Shown in pieces: positions 61,473 to 64,000 of a stretch of DNA of 64,000 nt (its first letter is position 1; each line of letters starts with the position of its first letter). A program made the position numbers and the translations under genes. Below the pieces are notes generated by a model. It ran no database searches. It was not told the DNA's origin and was given only the letters and a program-made list of their open reading frames with translations. The DNA is from Sphaerisporangium sp040683095 (lineage in GTDB: Bacteria > Actinomycetota > Actinomycetes > Streptosporangiales > Streptosporangiaceae): assembly GCF_040683095.1 (NCBI RefSeq), contig NZ_JBFBCI010000025.1, positions 51,946 through 115,945 on the forward strand, in the 5' to 3' direction.

Positions 61473-63219
61473 ATGCTGGATGGGGAACTGGCCGAGATCG
61501 TCGCGGACCTACGCGCGCTCGGTGGTGATATCGCCGATGTCGAGGTGAAGACGTCGCGCACCGAACTGCCGAAGTCCACACGTGAGACCCTCTCGGCCTT
61601 CGCCAACACCCATGGTGGGGTGCTCATCCTGGGCCTCGATGAGACGAAGGGGTTCGCCCCGACGGGTGTGCGGGACCCGGCGAAACTCGCCGGGGACCTG
61701 GCCTCCCTGTGTTCCACCGACATGGAGCCTGCCCTGCGACCGCTGATCCGCGTCCACGACTTCGAGGGCTCGAAGATCATCGTTGGCCGAGGTCCCGGAG
61801 GTAGATCCGAGCCAACGGCCGTGTTTTTACAAGGGCGCGGGAATGACGCGAGGTAGCTTCATTCGGGTTGGTGATGGCGACCGCCGGTTGTCCAGCTATG
61901 AGGTCCAGGTGATGTTGTCTTCGCGTGGACAACCTCGCGAAGACGAACAGGGAGTACCAGGAACCGGGCTCACCATGCTCGATCCGGTGGCCCTGGACTC
62001 GCTGATAGCGCGGTTGAGGGTCAGTCGGCCGTACGCCTTCAAGGACCTCGACCGCCATGACGTGCTCCGGAGGGCGAAGATCCTCGTCGCTGCGGCCGGT
62101 GGTGAAGTACTTTCACTGGCGGGTCTGTTGGCACTTGGCTCTTATCCGCAGGAGTACTTCCCCCAGCTCATGATCAGCTTCGTCCATTACCCGCGCAACG
62201 ATGAGGTTCCGGCGACCGGGACGCGCTTTCTCGACAATGTCACCGTCGAGGGCCCCATCCCCGTCATGGTTCGTGACGCGTTGGCCGCGATCCGACGGAA
62301 CATGTCCCGGCGGGCGATCATCAGAGGCTCGGGGCGGGAGGACGTCTGGGAGTACCCGGAGACCGCTCTTCGCGAGGCAGTGGTCAACGCGCTCGTACAC
62401 AGAGACCTGTCCAGTGCTGCACGCGGTACACAGGTTCAGATCGAGATGTACCCGGACCGGCTGACGATTCGGAATCCTGGAGGCTTGTTCGGTCCTGTAA
62501 CGATCGACAGTCTGGCGGACGAGGGCGTCTCCTCGGCGCGGAACGCGACTCTGATGAGGATTCTCGAAGACGTTCCGATTCCCGGAGAAACGCGTACGGT
62601 ATGCGAGAACCGGGGCTCGGGTATCCGCTCCATGGTCGCCTCCCTATTGGCCGCCGGAATGAGCCCGCCGCATTTCGATGACCATGTTGCCTCGTTCGTC
62701 GTCACCATTCCCAACCATGCTCTCCTGAGTGAGGAGACGGTGTCGTGGATCGAAGGCCTTGGTGAGCGGGGGCTCACTGACAGTCAATGCGTCGCGCTGG
62801 CGATGTTGCGTGACGAGCAGGTACTGGACAATCGGGCCTATCGCAGCGCCACAGGCGTGGACTCGAGGGTTGCCACTTTCGAGCTTCAGGATCTTGTAGC
62901 ACGAGAGCTGGCCGTCCAGAGCGGAGGACGGAGATGGGCTCGCTACGAGTTGTCCCCGCGTTCGATCCGACCGGCCGTACCTGAGGCATTGTCGTCGCCG
63001 CGTGCCGACCGGCGCCCGCAGGTACTGCGGGCGCTCGGCGATGAGACGTTGTCACGGGCCGAACTCGCCTTGCGTACTGGGCTCACCGATCAGACCGTCC
63101 GGCGCTGGTTGGCCATCCTGCGAAAGGAAGGCGTCGTGGAACTGCTTGGAAGTTCCCCGAGGAGTGGTGCGGCCCGATATCGACGCGTGCGGCAGGGATC
63201 TTTGTTCGTTTCTTCGTGA
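61473..63219 (+). pseudogene. Schlafen AlbA_2/ATPase_c_4 regulator, frameshifted
   Basis: ATG 61473 follows AGGAAG by five bases. The first frame reads MLDGELAEIVADLRALGGDI, VEVKTSRTELPKSTRETLSA, FANTHGGVLILGLDE (the AlbA_2 signature) up to GSKIIV, then one extra G near 61784 shifts it; the first frame stops at 61856. The rest (AEVPEVDPSQRPCFYKGAGM to the end at 63219) is in another frame: it has YPETALREAVVNALVHRDLS (ATPase_c_4), NRGSGIRSMV, and a C-terminal winged helix (LSRAELALRTGLTDQTVRRW). Total length would be about 580 residues. Either the gene is dead or the base call is wrong. Such proteins can act as defence or regulatory factors. Confidence 0.8.
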
Positions 63220-63315
63220 ATTCCGAGAGCGCTTGAGCACGTCGGGAAGGACCACCGATCCGACATCGAACCTGGCCGTGTTGGAAGACCTGCCGCAGGC
63301 TGCGGACGCGTGGGT

Positions 63316-63432
63316 GTACTCCGCCCGGGGAGGTGTCCGATTCGTACAAGGCGTCGCGGGTCGGGCGGCGGGATCATGAGGATATGGAATTCGACCTGAC
63401 CAAGGCGGCGGCCTTCATGGTCACGCACGCGC
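63316..63432 (+). repeat. Right copy of the 117-bp direct repeat
   Basis: It pairs with 61234-61350. It includes the true ribosome site and start codon (63384) of the terpene-cyclase-like gene, whose frame continues here. Confidence 0.85.
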
Positions 63433-63911
63433 GGGTGCTCGACCGCCGCCGTTTCGAGATGATCAGCACCCGGGACGCGCCGGCGGATGCGCTCCTCGCC
63501 GCGCTGGCGGCGTACCGTAACGATGACGGCGGGTACGGCTGGGGCCTGGAGCCCGATCTGCGGTCCTCCGAGAGCCAGCCCGCGGGGGCGCTGCACGCGT
63601 TCGAAGTGCTGGAGGAGATCGGCGGGCCTGTGGGGGAGCCGGCGACGGTGTTGTGCGACTGGCTCGGCTCGGTGACGCTGCCCGACGGTGGGCTGCCGTT
63701 CGCGCTGCCGATCGGTGAGCCGGCGGGGTCGGCCCCGTGGTGGCTCGGCGCGGACTCCAAGAGCTCATCCCTGCACATCACCGCCGCCGTCGCAGCCGCC
63801 GCCCACGGTGTCGCGCGGCACGACCCGGCGGTGCGCGACCACGAATGGCTCGCGTGGGTCACCGGCTACTGCCGGCGCGAGATCACCGACCCCGGGCGCC
63901 CGCCGGCCTGA
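63384..63911 (+). CDS. Terpene-cyclase/prenyltransferase-like protein, shortened
   Basis: ATG 63384 starts MEFDLTKAAAFMVTHARVLD. The 175-residue product has squalene-cyclase-type repeats: ALAAYRNDDGGYGWGLEPDL (a QW-like GGYGWG), GGPVGEPATVLCDWLGSVTL and SSSLHITAAVAAAAHG. It stops at 63911 after YCRREITDPGRPPA, while relatives are near 290 residues, so it is probably truncated or frameshifted. Its upstream region is duplicated at 61234-61350. Confidence 0.6.
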   Translation: MEFDLTKAAAFMVTHARVLDRRRFEMISTRDAPADALLAALAAYRNDDGGYGWGLEPDLRSSESQPAGALHAFEVLEEIGGPVGEPATVLCDWLGSVTLPDGGLPFALPIGEPAGSAPWWLGADSKSSSLHITAAVAAAAHGVARHDPAVRDHEWLAWVTGYCRREITDPGRPPA

Positions 63912-63915
63912 TGAA

Positions 63916-63935
63916 TTCACCGGCACGCCGGTGAA
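63916..63935 (+). terminator. Hairpin after the terpene-cyclase-like ORF
   Basis: TTCACCGG (63916-63923), CACG loop, CCGGTGAA (63928-63935): an 8-bp perfect stem just behind the stop at 63911. Confidence 0.6.
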
Positions 63936-64000
63936 CGTCACCTAGCGTCACAAACGACAAAAGGTGCCGCTCTGACCTGGCATGATCTGGATTGACTAGA

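Overview
The window is very GC-rich and reads as chromosomal DNA of a filamentous actinomycete. The markers are BTAD/SARP-type regulators, a WhiJ-type XRE/DUF397 pair with an anti-sigma-like ATPase, many secreted multidomain proteins, and DosR-type hypoxia boxes. A Streptosporangiaceae-like host is my inference; nothing here fixes the genus. I found no rRNA or tRNA gene and no CRISPR array.

1-20.4 kb. IS5-type transposase debris is joined to a 3' piece of a BTAD regulator gene. Then come a large secreted NucA/NucB nuclease (frameshifted near its signal peptide) with a possible partner gene, a membrane-anchored propeller-like protein, a damaged toxin-antitoxin pair, a hemerythrin, the intact BTAD regulator, and a 2115-residue secreted LCAT-type hydrolase.

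20.5-33 kb. This looks like an anaerobic/dormancy island: pflB-pflA, two P-type ATPases, an Acg-type nitroreductase, a zinc alcohol dehydrogenase and a TrmB regulator. DosR-like boxes (GGGACTTTCGGACC type) lie upstream of pflB and between the divergent ATPase and acg genes.

33-47 kb. An accessory, recombination-scarred region. It holds a two-gene RloA/RloB (AbiL-like) defence operon, a WhiJ-type regulatory module with a decayed second copy, a single-domain S1 protein, a secreted EEP phosphatase, an aroE-like remnant, an AAA/DUF4143 ATPase and a four-copy 23-bp tandem repeat. Short pieces of several of these genes recur elsewhere in the region.

47-53 kb. Secreted lipase, alpha/beta hydrolase with a divergent TetR, methyltransferase plus DHA2 exporter, and an XRE-cupin regulator.

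53-61 kb. The most interesting part: one minus-strand operon that looks like a RiPP cluster. It has a 25-codon precursor-like ORF with no cysteine, then YcaO, a TPR-like protein, a JmjC/cupin oxygenase, an MFS exporter, an SRPBCC-PDZ fusion, an S9-type peptidase and a small protein. The gene combination matches no RiPP class I know.

61-64 kb. A Schlafen-AlbA/ATPase regulator gene, frameshifted, sits behind a perfect 30-bp palindrome and lies between two 117-bp direct repeats. The repeats carry two copies of the start of a terpene-cyclase-like gene, so this looks like a small inserted element.
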